DNA of 64,000 bases from positions 62,001 to 126,000 of the forward strand of contig NZ_JACAAX010000002.1 of assembly GCF_013377085.1 (NCBI RefSeq), read 5' to 3'. Origin of the DNA: Rhodoplanes sp. GTDB lineage: Bacteria > Pseudomonadota > Alphaproteobacteria > Rhizobiales > Xanthobacteraceae. Under the pieces are notes generated by a model. The model did not search any database, had not been told where the DNA came from, and saw nothing but the letters and a program-made list of their open reading frames with translations. The position numbers were made by a program, and so were the translations under genes. Of the stretch, positions 33,207 to 42,995 are shown one piece after another (position 1 is the stretch's first letter; the number at the start of each line of letters is the position of its first letter).

Positions 33207-35378
33207 TCACAAAAAGCTGGTCGGATCGATGTCGATCTCGCGCTTGAGATCGCCCGTGGTTTTTGGCGCACGGTCGAGCCAGTCGCGCATCCAGCCGGAG
33301 AGGTCGAAGTTTCGCGGCGTCTTGATCAGCAGGCGGAAGCGGTGGCGGCCGCGCAGGAGTGCGACCGGCGCCTCGGCGGGACCGAGCACGCGCACCTGCT
33401 CGTCGCGCGGCGCCAGCGCCGCGAGTTTTCGCGCATGGCTTTCGGCAGCGGCGCGATCGGACGCCGAGACGATCAGGCTGGCGAGCCGGCCGAACGGCGG
33501 ATAGTGCAGGCGCTCGCGCACGGCGATCTCGCTCGCGTAGAAGGCTTCGCGGTCGCCGGCGATCAGGGCGCGCATCACCGGATGCTCCGGCTGATGGGTC
33601 TGGATCATCCCGACCCCCTGCCCCTCCTCGCGGCCGGCGCGCCCCGACACCTGATGCAGGAGCTGGAACGTGCGTTCGGCGGCGCGCGGATCGCCGTTGG
33701 CGAGGCCGAGATCGGCGTCGACGATGCCGACCAGGTTGAGGCGCGGGAAGTGGTGCCCCTTGGCGACGAGCTGGGTGCCGATGACGATGTCGACCCGGCC
33801 CTCCTCGATCGACTTCAGCTCTTCGCGCAGCTTTTCCACACCGGTGAGCAGATCACTCGACATCACCAGCACGCGCGCCTGCGGGAACAGCGTCGCGACC
33901 TCCTCTTCGAGTCGCTCGACACCCGGACCGCAGGCCACGAAACTGTCCGCCGCGTCGCAGTTCGGGCACACCGGCGGATGCGGCGTTGAAAATCCGCAGT
34001 GGTGGCAGACGAGCTGGCGACGGAAGCGGTGGTCGACCAGCCAGGCGTCGCATTGCGGGCAGGAGAAGCGATAGCCGCAGGCCCGGCACAGGGTCAGCGG
34101 CGCGTAACCGCGGCGGTTGAGGAACAGCAGCGCCTGCTGCTTGCGCTCGATGGCGATCCCGACCGCCTCGGCCAGCCGCGGCGCGATCCAGCGGCCGCGC
34201 GGCGGGCCTTCGCGGGAGAGGTCGATCGCCTCGACGGCCGGCAGCGCCTGGCCGCCGAAACGCTGCGGCAGCGACAGCCGGCGGTAGCGGCCTTTTCGGG
34301 CGTTCACCTCGGTCTCGACCGAGGGCGTCGCCGAGGCCAGCACGATCGGCAGCTTGCCGATATGGGCCCGCACCACCGCCATGTCGCGGGCGTGGTAGCG
34401 CACCCCGTCCTCCTGCTTGTAGGCGGGGTCGTGCTCCTCGTCGACGACGATCAGGCCGAGATCCTTGAACGGCAGGAACAGCGCCGAACGGGCGCCGGCC
34501 ACCACCCTCACCTCGCCCTCGGCGACGCCCTGCCAGATGCGGGCGCGCTTTCGTGGCGAAATCTCCGAATGCCACTCGGCGGGCCTGACGCCGAAGCGCG
34601 CGGAAAAACGATCGAGCGACTGCGCCGTCAGGGCGATCTCGGGCATCAGAATGAGGACCTGGCGTTGCAGCCGGATCGCCTCGGCAACGCCCTCGTAATA
34701 AACCTCGGTCTTGCCCGAGCCGGTGACGCCGTCCAGCAGCATGGCCGAGTAGCCGCCGGCCCGCACGGCATCGCGCAGCGCGGCGGCGGCGGCCTCCTGC
34801 GCAGCCGAGAGATCGGGCCGGAAAAAGTCCGGGTCCGGCTCGCGCGCCACCGGCTCGGGCGGCAGCACCACGGTCTCGAGCGTGCCCTCGTCGATCAGCC
34901 CGTCGACCACGCCGGGCGACACGCCGGCCTCCTTGGCGGCCTCGCCCTTGGCCCGCACCAGGCGGTCGGCGAGGAGCGCCAGCACGCGGGCGCGGGCCGG
35001 GGTCATGCGCTCGGGCGGCGGGCCGGCGAGCCGCACACCGACGCGCTCGCGCTGCGGGCCGAGCCCCTCCCCCATTCTCAGAGTCATGCGTAAGACCATG
35101 CCGCGCGGCGACAGCGTGTAGGCGGCGACCCAGTCGACCAGCTTTCGCAATTCGTCGCGCAAGGGTGGAAAGTCGAGCTTTTCGGCAATGTCCTTGATGC
35201 GGTTGTCGAGGCGCGGATCGGGGCTGGCGTTGTCGCCCCACACCACGCCGGTGCATTCGCGCGTCCCCAGCGGCACCCGCACGAGGTCGCCGGGCGCCAC
35301 GACAAGGTCGGCGGCCGCGTAGGAGTAGGGCTGGTCGAGCGCGAGGGGAACCAGCACGTCGACGATGCGTCGGGCCAT
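33207..35378 (-). CDS. priA: Primosomal helicase PriA
   Basis: PriA reloads the replisome at stalled forks. The 723-residue protein has an N-terminal DNA-binding domain (VDVLVPLALDQPYSYAA), the helicase lobe with LLDGVTGSGKTEVYYE near residue 215, VVDEEHDPAYKQ (DEEH box) near 318 and LASATPS. The zinc-binding insert has CRACGYRFSCPQCDAW and CHHCGFSTPHPPVCPNC. The C-lobe contains GTQLVAKGHHFP and GRAGREEG. The length is normal and no repeat insertion is seen in this repair gene. It is convergent with the ligase gene. Confidence 0.95.
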   Translation of the reverse strand: MARRIVDVLVPLALDQPYSYAAADLVVAPGDLVRVPLGTRECTGVVWGDNASPDPRLDNRIKDIAEKLDFPPLRDELRKLVDWVAAYTLSPRGMVLRMTLRMGEGLGPQRERVGVRLAGPPPERMTPARARVLALLADRLVRAKGEAAKEAGVSPGVVDGLIDEGTLETVVLPPEPVAREPDPDFFRPDLSAAQEAAAAALRDAVRAGGYSAMLLDGVTGSGKTEVYYEGVAEAIRLQRQVLILMPEIALTAQSLDRFSARFGVRPAEWHSEISPRKRARIWQGVAEGEVRVVAGARSALFLPFKDLGLIVVDEEHDPAYKQEDGVRYHARDMAVVRAHIGKLPIVLASATPSVETEVNARKGRYRRLSLPQRFGGQALPAVEAIDLSREGPPRGRWIAPRLAEAVGIAIERKQQALLFLNRRGYAPLTLCRACGYRFSCPQCDAWLVDHRFRRQLVCHHCGFSTPHPPVCPNCDAADSFVACGPGVERLEEEVATLFPQARVLVMSSDLLTGVEKLREELKSIEEGRVDIVIGTQLVAKGHHFPRLNLVGIVDADLGLANGDPRAAERTFQLLHQVSGRAGREEGQGVGMIQTHQPEHPVMRALIAGDREAFYASEIAVRERLHYPPFGRLASLIVSASDRAAAESHARKLAALAPRDEQVRVLGPAEAPVALLRGRHRFRLLIKTPRNFDLSGWMRDWLDRAPKTTGDLKREIDIDPTSFL

Positions 35379-35453
35379 GAGGCGAACAATTCCGAGCAGT
35401 TAACGAGCGGTGAACGATCGACCTCGATTATGGTCGTGGCGGTCGCGTCGAGC

Positions 35454-35595
35454 CACCTCCCCCTGGAGGGGGGAGGTCGACCGACCGCAGGTCGGTCGGG
35501 TGGGGGTGATCGGCGAAGCCGGCGTTCGGGGCTTCACCCCACCCCGGTGCGCGCTGTCGCGCGCCCCGACCCTCCCCCTCCAGGGGAGGGTAAAG
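35454..35595. repeat. Palindromic repeat, family B, intergenic
   Basis: The copy lies between priA and xerC. It has CACCTCCCCCTGGAGGGGGG on one side and CCCTCCCCCTCCAGGGGAGG on the other, with extra small hairpins (CCGACCGCAGGTCGG, GCGCGCTGTCGCGCGC) inside. The interior GGCGAAGCCGGCG block is also found, inverted, inside the ligase copy. Confidence 0.85.
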
Positions 35596-35650
35596 AAGCG
35601 CCATCTACGACGAATCGGCGATCATGTAGCATGGACGATCGGAGCCGGGG

Positions 35651-36622
35651 ATGAAGCCGAGGTCAGCGACGCAACCGGAGATCGACCTGCCCTTCGCGGC
35701 GCCGGAGGTCTCGGCCGCGATGGCGCACTGGCTCGTGCATCTCGGCGCCGAGCGGCGCATGTCGCCGAAGACCGTCGAGGCCTATGGGCGCGACGCCCGG
35801 CAGGTGCTCGCCTTCCTGGCCGAGCATCTGGGCGGCCGGGTGAGCCTTTCGGCCCTCGGCAAGCTCACCACGGCCGACATCCGCGCCTTCATGGCGGCGC
35901 GGCGCGCCGACGGCATCGCCGGGCGCTCGCTGATGCGGGCGCTGGCCGGCATGCGCTCCTTCGCCCGCTATCTGGCCCGCGACGGGCTCGCCGAGATCGG
36001 CGCCCTCGCCGCCGTGCGGGCCCCCAAAGTCGCCAAGACACTGCCGAAGCCGCTCGCCATCGCCGACGCGCGACGAATCGCCGACGTCGATCTGCGCGCC
36101 GGCGAGGACCGCGAGCCGTGGGTGCTGGCCCGCGACGCCGCCGTGCTGTCGCTCCTGTACGGTTCGGGCCTGCGCATCTCCGAGGCGCTGGGGCTGAAGC
36201 GCCGCGACGTGCCGGCGCCGGGGGCCGGCGACGTCATCGTGGTCACGGGCAAGGGCAACAAGCGCCGCATGGTGCCGGTGCTGCGCAGCGTGCTGCAGGC
36301 GGTCGCCGACTATGTGGCGCTGTGCCCCTACGACCTGCCGGATCTCGGGCCGCTGTTCGTCGGCGCCAAGGGCGGACCGCTGTCGCCGCGCATCATCCAG
36401 CTCGTGATGGAGCGGCTGCGCGGCGCGCTGGGCCTCGCCGACAGCGCCACGCCGCATGCGCTGCGCCACTCCTTCGCCACCCACCTCTTGATGCGGGGCG
36501 GCGATCTGCGCGCCATCCAGGAGCTGTTGGGCCACGCCTCGTTGTCGACCACCCAGATCTACACCGGCATCGACAGCGAGCGCCTGCTCGAGGTGTATCG
36601 CGCCGCCCATCCGCGGCGATAG
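35651..36622 (+). CDS. xerC: Tyrosine recombinase XerC
   Basis: XerC resolves chromosome dimers at dif together with XerD. The 323-residue protein has an N-terminal SAM-like DNA-binding domain (MAHWLVHLGAERRMSPKTVEAYGRD) and a catalytic domain with all key residues: the Arg in GSGLRISEALG near residue 175, HALRHSFATHLL near 275, the His in LLGHASLSTTQIY, and the nucleophilic Tyr in that motif near 305. GGAG lies upstream of the ATG. It is the xerC type rather than an integrase because of length and chromosomal repair context; xerD would be elsewhere. Confidence 0.9.
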   Translation: MKPRSATQPEIDLPFAAPEVSAAMAHWLVHLGAERRMSPKTVEAYGRDARQVLAFLAEHLGGRVSLSALGKLTTADIRAFMAARRADGIAGRSLMRALAGMRSFARYLARDGLAEIGALAAVRAPKVAKTLPKPLAIADARRIADVDLRAGEDREPWVLARDAAVLSLLYGSGLRISEALGLKRRDVPAPGAGDVIVVTGKGNKRRMVPVLRSVLQAVADYVALCPYDLPDLGPLFVGAKGGPLSPRIIQLVMERLRGALGLADSATPHALRHSFATHLLMRGGDLRAIQELLGHASLSTTQIYTGIDSERLLEVYRAAHPRR

Positions 36623-36715
36623 GGGCCGCGCCGGGCGTTTGCGCGGACGCGGCGCGCGCGATAACGTCCGCCCGTCGGCCCGGGATTGCGCCCGGGTCGC
36701 TTCGGATTTTCATCC

Positions 36716-37144
36716 ATGAAGATTGCCAGGCACCGGCTGGAGCTCGCGACCGTCGAGCCCATCGAGATCATCGACGTCACCGAAGAAATCCGGGAGTGGG
36801 TCGCGGGGAGCGGGATCCGGAACGGCCTCGTGACCGTGATGTCGCTGCACACCACGGCGCGCGTCAACGTCAACGAGCGCGAGGCGCAGCTCCAGCGCGA
36901 CATGGTGACGTATCTCAAGCGCATGGTGCCGCGCGACGGCGACTGGCTGCACAATCTGAACACGGTCGACGGCCGCGACAACGCGCATTCGCACCTCATC
37001 GGCCTGTTCATCAACGCCTCCGAGACGCTTCCGGTCGCCGACGGCGCGCTGGTGCTGGGCGGCTGGCAGTCGATCTTCTTCATCGAGCTCGACGGCCCGC
37101 GCGAGCGCCGCGCCCTCGAGCTGCAGCTCTTGGGAACCGACTGA
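36716..37144 (+). CDS. YjbQ family (UPF0047) protein
   Basis: The 142-residue protein shows the YjbQ fold signature: [24 protein letters not shown] near residue 40, then [25 protein letters not shown] with conserved His and Asp residues, and [20 protein letters not shown] at the end. Members are small homotrimers with weak thiamine-phosphate-synthase activity reported in some cases; the real role is unclear. The start at 36716 was chosen as the first ATG fitting the family N-terminus. The RuBisCO-like gene begins four bases after its stop, so the two are almost certainly co-expressed. Confidence 0.9.
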   Translation: MKIARHRLELATVEPIEIIDVTEEIREWVAGSGIRNGLVTVMSLHTTARVNVNEREAQLQRDMVTYLKRMVPRDGDWLHNLNTVDGRDNAHSHLIGLFINASETLPVADGALVLGGWQSIFFIELDGPRERRALELQLLGTD

Positions 37145-37148
37145 TCCG

Positions 37149-38444
37149 ATGACTCCGGACGACATCGCAGGCTTCTTCGCCGCGCGCAAGAATCTGAACC
37201 TCGACGACTATGTCGAGCTCGACTTCGACTTCGAGTGCACGGGCGATCCGCGCGAGGCGGCCGCGCATCTGTGCAGCGAGCAGTCGACGGCGCAGTGGCG
37301 CCGCGTCGGCGTCGACGAGGATTTTCGGCCGCGCTTCGCCGCCAAGGTCTTGGATCTCGACGCGACGCCGCGAGAAAAATTCAGCATTCCGGTCGACGGC
37401 GTTCCGGACAAGTCGGTTCATGCCTGCCGCGTCACCATCGCGCATCCGCACGGCAATTTCGGCCCGCGGATTCCCAATCTCCTGTCGGCCGTGTGCGGCG
37501 AGGGGGCGTTCTTCGCCCCCGGCATTCCACTGATCCGGCTGCAGGACATCCGCTTCCCGGACGTGTATCTCGCTGCCTTCCAGGGTCCGCAGTTCGGTGT
37601 CGCCGGACTGCGCCGGCGCCTGCAGGCCTTCGACCGGCCGATCTTCTTCGGCGTCATCAAGCCGAATATCGGGCTGCCGGCCGCGCCCTTCGCCGAGCTC
37701 GGCTACCAGAGCTGGCTCGGCGGGCTCGACATCGCCAAGGACGACGAGATGCTGGCCGACATCCCGTGGTGCCCGCTGGCCGAGCGCGCCGCCGCGCTGG
37801 GCGAGGCCTGCCGCCGGGCCGAGCGCGAGACCGGGGTGCCGAAGATCTATCTGGCCAACATCACCGACGAGGTCGACCGGCTGGTCGAGTTGCACGATCT
37901 CGCCGTCGAGAACGGCGCCGGCGCGCTGCTGGTCAATGCGATGCCGGTCGGCCTCTCCGCCGCCCGGATGCTGCGCAAGCACGCCACCGTGCCGCTGATC
38001 GCCCATTTCCCGTTCATCGCCGCCTTCAGCCGGCTCGCCGGCTACGGCATCCATTCGCGGGTGCTGACCCGGCTGCAGCGGCTCGCCGGCTTCGACGTGG
38101 TGATCATGCCGGGCTTCGGCCCGCGCATGTTCACGCCGGAGCGCGAGGTGCTGGACTGCGTGCGCGCCTGCCTCGAGCCGATGGGGCCGATCGCGCCGTG
38201 CCTGCCGGTGCCGGGCGGCAGCGACTCGGCCGCGACGCTGGAGGGGGTTTATCGGAAGGTCGGCAGCGTCGACTTCGGCTTCGTGCCGGGCCGCGGCGTG
38301 TTCGGCCATCCGATGGGGCCGGCCGGGGGTGCCAAGAGCATCCGCCAGGCCTGGGACGCCATCGCGGCGGGCCGCTCGGTCGCCGGCGATGCGGAGAGCC
38401 ATCCGGAGCTCGCCGCCGCGCTCGCGACCTTCGGCGGACGCTGA
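37149..38444 (+). CDS. RuBisCO-like protein (form IV), substrate unknown
   Basis: The 431-residue protein has the RuBisCO large-subunit fold: an N-terminal domain ([21 protein letters not shown]) and a TIM barrel. It keeps Lys171 in GVIKPNIGL (equivalent of K175) and the metal triad Lys197-Asp199-Glu200 in IAKDDE. It lacks other carboxylase residues: K177 is replaced by Asn173, N123 by Glu (GEGAF), R295 by Phe (AHFPF), and loop 6 GKLEGE is absent ([11 protein letters not shown]). CO2 fixation is therefore unlikely; enolisation, isomerisation or a transcarboxylation/decarboxylation as in 3-oxo-isoapionate phosphate enzymes fits better. It is coupled to yjbQ. No apionate or methionine-salvage genes are nearby, so the pathway cannot be named. 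Confidence 0.9.
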   Translation: MTPDDIAGFFAARKNLNLDDYVELDFDFECTGDPREAAAHLCSEQSTAQWRRVGVDEDFRPRFAAKVLDLDATPREKFSIPVDGVPDKSVHACRVTIAHPHGNFGPRIPNLLSAVCGEGAFFAPGIPLIRLQDIRFPDVYLAAFQGPQFGVAGLRRRLQAFDRPIFFGVIKPNIGLPAAPFAELGYQSWLGGLDIAKDDEMLADIPWCPLAERAAALGEACRRAERETGVPKIYLANITDEVDRLVELHDLAVENGAGALLVNAMPVGLSAARMLRKHATVPLIAHFPFIAAFSRLAGYGIHSRVLTRLQRLAGFDVVIMPGFGPRMFTPEREVLDCVRACLEPMGPIAPCLPVPGGSDSAATLEGVYRKVGSVDFGFVPGRGVFGHPMGPAGGAKSIRQAWDAIAAGRSVAGDAESHPELAAALATFGGR

Positions 38445-38573
38445 ACGGGCGGGGGCGCCGGACCTTTATGTCCGGTCTGTGACCTGCCCCTGTGTCCGAA
38501 AGTCCCCTTGCGCATTGCCGGTGGCCCGCTACATGGCTGCGGGACGACCATTCAACCCAGCGGGGGAGACAGC

Positions 38574-39167
38574 ATGGGCGGGCCGCACGAGAGTCTGGAG
38601 ACCCACGAGAACGCCGAGCACGCCGCCGGGCACAACAAGCAGATCGCGCTGCTGATCGCCGTGATCGCGCTGTTCCTGGCGTTCTCCGAGACGCTCGGCA
38701 AGAGCGCCCAGACCGAGTCCATCAGCCTCAACATCAAGGCCAGCGACACCTGGAACTTCTTCCAGGCCAAGACGGTGCGGCAGACCGCGATCCGGGCCGC
38801 CGCCGAGGCCCTGACGCTGCAAGTCGCGACCGCCCCCAACGAGGAGGCGAAGGTCGCGGTGCAGAAGCAGGTCGACGCCTGGAAGGCGACGGTGGCGCGT
38901 TACGAATCCGACCCCAAGGAAGGCGACGGCCGCAAGGAGCTGCGGGCGCATGCCGAGCATCTCGAGCACGAGCGCGATACCGCGCTCGCCCGCTATCACC
39001 ACTACGAGGTCGCGTCGGCGGCGTTCCAGATCGGCATCGTGCTGTGCTCGGCCGCCGTGATCACCGGCATGATGGCGCTGGCCTTCGTGGCCGGCGGCGT
39101 CGGCGTGCTCGGCATCGTGTTCATGGGCATCGGCCTGTTCGCGCCGCACGCCGTGCATATCGTCTGA
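38574..39167 (+). CDS. DUF4337 membrane protein
   Basis: The 197-residue protein has one helix near the N-terminus (residues 22-38), a long charged helical region (residues 45-145, starting TESISLNIKASDTWNFFQAKTVRQ), and two C-terminal helices ending at HIV. The SDTWNFFQAKTVRQTA segment matches DUF4337. GGGGGAG lies six bases before the ATG. The soluble region is coiled-coil-like and probably cytoplasmic or periplasmic depending on orientation. Function is unknown. The gene is monocistronic, 129 bases after the RuBisCO-like gene. Confidence 0.82.
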   Translation: MGGPHESLETHENAEHAAGHNKQIALLIAVIALFLAFSETLGKSAQTESISLNIKASDTWNFFQAKTVRQTAIRAAAEALTLQVATAPNEEAKVAVQKQVDAWKATVARYESDPKEGDGRKELRAHAEHLEHERDTALARYHHYEVASAAFQIGIVLCSAAVITGMMALAFVAGGVGVLGIVFMGIGLFAPHAVHIV

Positions 39168-39203
39168 GGACGGCTGGCAGGCGCCAGGCACCTGAATGCC
39201 GGT

Positions 39204-39806
39204 TCACTCCGCCGCGGCGGGCTGGGGCCGCGGCCCGGGGCGGCGCTGCACGCTGCGGCGCAACCGTCTCACATGGCGAAAAAAGCGGCCGCGCCGGCCG
39301 GGTCCCATGAACCAGGCGAGCCGGCGCAGGCGGCGCCTCAGCGGCGCGACGTTCTCGGCGATCCAGGCCCGCACCTCGGCCTTGTAGGGGTCGACGAGAC
39401 CGTGCGCCCAGGCGAGGCCGCGCATCACCAAGTCGTAGAGGCGGCGGAACCAGGACAACTGCAGCAGCTTCGGCCGGGTGAGGTCGAAGATGAAGGCGCT
39501 GACACCGACGCCCATCACCTTGGCAAAGCCGAGCACGGCGACGCCACCGACCCAATGGCCGTGCGAAAACATCCACAGGCCGAGGAACTTCAGCGGCAGC
39601 AGCAGCACGACCGGGACCAGGAACACCAGCAGGGTCGGATAGGGCGGCAACGCCGCGATGGCGGCGGCGAGCTTTGCCCGCAGCGCCGGCCAGGCGATCC
39701 AGGCGACCACCCGGGCGACCAGCGGCCGCACATGCTCCCACAGCCATGCCTCGAACAAGAAGAGGATGGCGAGCAGGATCCAGAACGGGCGGGCGAAGCG
39801 GCGCAT
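39204..39806 (-). CDS. Membrane protein of unknown function
   Basis: The 200-residue protein has two strong helices (about residues 6-22 and 49-68), then a weaker hydrophobic stretch (HWVGGVAVLGFAKVMGVGVSAFIFD) and a basic, arginine-rich C-terminus (RRRLRRLAWFMGPGRRGRFFRH). The start MRRFARPFWILL is supported by a basic N-region before a membrane helix. The family was not recognised. It is convergent with the DUF4337 gene. Its helix spacing and basic tail suggest an inner-membrane protein with a cytoplasmic, perhaps nucleic-acid- or lipid-facing, end, but this is conjecture. Confidence 0.7.
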   Translation of the reverse strand: MRRFARPFWILLAILFLFEAWLWEHVRPLVARVVAWIAWPALRAKLAAAIAALPPYPTLLVFLVPVVLLLPLKFLGLWMFSHGHWVGGVAVLGFAKVMGVGVSAFIFDLTRPKLLQLSWFRRLYDLVMRGLAWAHGLVDPYKAEVRAWIAENVAPLRRRLRRLAWFMGPGRRGRFFRHVRRLRRSVQRRPGPRPQPAAAE

Positions 39807-39893
39807 AGTGGTGAGTATATGGGGGCGCCGGGCCGGTTCACACCAGGGGCATGCCTGAGGCGCCATCCGAACCGGCCGCGGTTCAGCCTCTCC

Positions 39894-39997
39894 ATCGTCG
39901 TGCTCCGCGAAGGCGGAGCACCCAGTAACCCCGGCGCGGATTTGCCGCACCACCATCGCCGAGCGTACTGGGTCGTCCGCATGCGCGGACGACGACG
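39894..39997. repeat. Palindromic repeat, family E, intergenic
   Basis: The element has ATCGTCGTGCTCCGCGAAGG at one side and GTCGTCCGCATGCGCGGACG at the other, each a small hairpin. It is the second copy of the family first seen at 16.8 kb; the GTGCTCCG and GTCGTCCG hairpins occur in the opposite order. Confidence 0.8.
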
Positions 39998-40034
39998 ATT
40001 CGCCGGCGCTGTGCCGCCCCGTCAGGCGCGTCCC

Positions 40035-41435
<1,401 letters not shown>

Positions 41436-41459
41436 CGTGAGGTTCCGTTCGGGGATGGA

Positions 41460-41867
41460 TCAGAAGACGAGGGCCGCGAGCATCAGGCCGAGCCCGACGA
41501 GCGCGGCGAGCCAAGCGACGGAGCGCACCTTCGGCACGCCGGCGAGATAGAGCGGCACATAGACGACGCGCGCCCAGAACCACAGATGCGCGCCGACGAG
41601 CCCGAGCCCGCCGGTGCGGCCCGTGACGGCGAGCGCCAGTGCCAGAGCCACGAAGGCCGGATAGGTCTCGAGATAATTCTTCAGCGCCCGCTCGGCGCGG
41701 CCGGCGAGCACGCCGGTCGGCTTGCGACCGTCGTCACGCGGACCGGCATTCCAGTCGCCGCCGAGCTCCTTGGTCATGGTGCCGGACTGCACGAAGATCT
41801 GCACGACCAGCAGCACGACGCTGGCAGCGAGGAGAAGCAGCTCGGTCGGAACGGGGGGTGCGGTCAA
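41460..41867 (-). CDS. MAPEG family membrane protein
   Basis: The 135-residue protein has four membrane helices and the MAPEG pattern: an N-terminal helix, then RAERALKNYLETYPAFVALALALAV with the ERAxxNxxE motif typical of microsomal glutathione transferase and FLAP relatives. GLVGAHLWFWARVVYVPLYLAG follows. Bacterial members may act on glutathione or lipid substrates, mostly untested. It sits one base from the LysE-type gene on the same strand, inside the TCA cluster. Confidence 0.88.
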   Translation of the reverse strand: MTAPPVPTELLLLAASVVLLVVQIFVQSGTMTKELGGDWNAGPRDDGRKPTGVLAGRAERALKNYLETYPAFVALALALAVTGRTGGLGLVGAHLWFWARVVYVPLYLAGVPKVRSVAWLAALVGLGLMLAALVF

Positions 41868-41868
41868 A

Positions 41869-42498
41869 TCAGTGGCTCCGTTGCAGGGCGACGCGAACGC
41901 CGAGCGCGATCAGCATCAGGCCGGTCGCGCGGTTGAACCAGCGGCCAACCCGTGCGAAGGCGGCGCGCGCCGTCCCGGTGGTGAGGAACAGCGCGACGAT
42001 CGAAAACCAGCCGGCCAGAACCAGCGCCATCGCGAGGCCGTAGCCGAGCTGCAGCATCAGCGGCGTCGACGGCGACACGATGGTGGAGAACAGCGAGACG
42101 AAGAACAGCGTCGCCTTGGGATTGAGCAGATTGGTCAACGCGCCGATCGCCAGCGAGCGATGCAGCGGACGCGCCGCCGGATCTGTCGCGCCCGGATCCG
42201 GCAGCACGGGCGCGGGTGCGCGAAAACTCTTCACCCCGAGCCAGACCAGATAGGCGGCGCCGGCCCATTTGACGATCGTGAAGACGACGATCGAATGGGC
42301 GACGATCAGGCCGATGCCCAGCACCGTGTAGCCGACGTGAACCAGGATCGCCGAGCCGACGCCGATCGCGGCCGCGAGGCCGGCGCGGCGCCCATGCGCG
42401 ACGCTCTCGCGCATCACGCAGGCGAAGTCGGCGCCGGGTGTCACCGCCGCGACCAGGAACACCGTCATCAGGGAGAGGAATTCGGCCGTGTGGGACAT
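41869..42498 (-). CDS. LysE/RhtB family exporter
   Basis: The 209-residue inner-membrane protein has six helices and the family pattern VTPGADFACVMRESVAHGRRAGLAAAIGVGSAI near the N-terminus, then AGAAYLVWLGVKSFR and IGALTNLLNPKATLFFVSLF near residue 120. Members export amino acids or related metabolites by proton exchange. The substrate is not predictable from the sequence. It is directly followed by the MAPEG gene and preceded by a coiled-coil protein gene. Confidence 0.9.
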   Translation of the reverse strand: MSHTAEFLSLMTVFLVAAVTPGADFACVMRESVAHGRRAGLAAAIGVGSAILVHVGYTVLGIGLIVAHSIVVFTIVKWAGAAYLVWLGVKSFRAPAPVLPDPGATDPAARPLHRSLAIGALTNLLNPKATLFFVSLFSTIVSPSTPLMLQLGYGLAMALVLAGWFSIVALFLTTGTARAAFARVGRWFNRATGLMLIALGVRVALQRSH

Positions 42499-42554
42499 TC
42501 CATGCTCTTGGGCGTCGCTGTCCGGCGCCCGATGCCGGCAAGCCCGGGGCCGGC

Positions 42555-42893
42555 TCAGCGGTCCGGTCTGGCCTTGATTGCTTCGAGAATGACCTGCGTG
42601 TTGGTGGCCAGCGTTTGGAATACCTGGTCGAACCGCGCATCGACGGCCCGGAAGCCGTTGTCGACCTTGGTTTCGAGGTGATCGACCTTGTCCTCCAAAC
42701 GTTCGACCCGGCCGTCCAGCGAATCGACCTTACCGTCCAACGAATCGACCTTGGCTTCCACCCGGGCGAGCCGATCCTGCATCTGGACCTGCTCGCTTTC
42801 GACCCGGAGCTGGTCCGAGCGCACCTGGCGGAGGTCGGACTGCATCTGCCGGATCTGCTCGCCGAGAAAACGCAAGTCGACGTTGTCGGTCAT
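42555..42893 (-). CDS. Small coiled-coil protein with heptad repeats
   Basis: The 112-residue protein is almost entirely helical. It includes the tandem segment VDSLDGKVDSLDGRVERLED and similar heptads between residues 30 and 85, as expected for a long, probably trimeric or tetrameric coiled coil. The N-terminus (NVDLRFLGEQIRQMQSDLRQ) continues the amphipathic pattern. No membrane segment or signal is visible. The function is unknown; comparable short coiled-coil proteins are common in Rhizobiales. It lies within the minus-strand TCA cluster between lysE and sucB. Confidence 0.8.
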   Translation of the reverse strand: MTDNVDLRFLGEQIRQMQSDLRQVRSDQLRVESEQVQMQDRLARVEAKVDSLDGKVDSLDGRVERLEDKVDHLETKVDNGFRAVDARFDQVFQTLATNTQVILEAIKARPDR

Positions 42894-42995
42894 GGCCGAG
42901 CCCTTCGAACCTGTGCCTCACCACTGCGATCGTATATCACGAATCGCCGCGGCTGCGCGACCGGTGCGTGCAGAACCGACACCGACACGCGGCGA

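Noticed and set aside
37149-38444. Genuine CO2-fixing RuBisCO
   Set aside because: Loop 6 (GKLEGE) and the residues equivalent to K177, N123 and R295 are missing, and no phosphoribulokinase or small-subunit gene is nearby.
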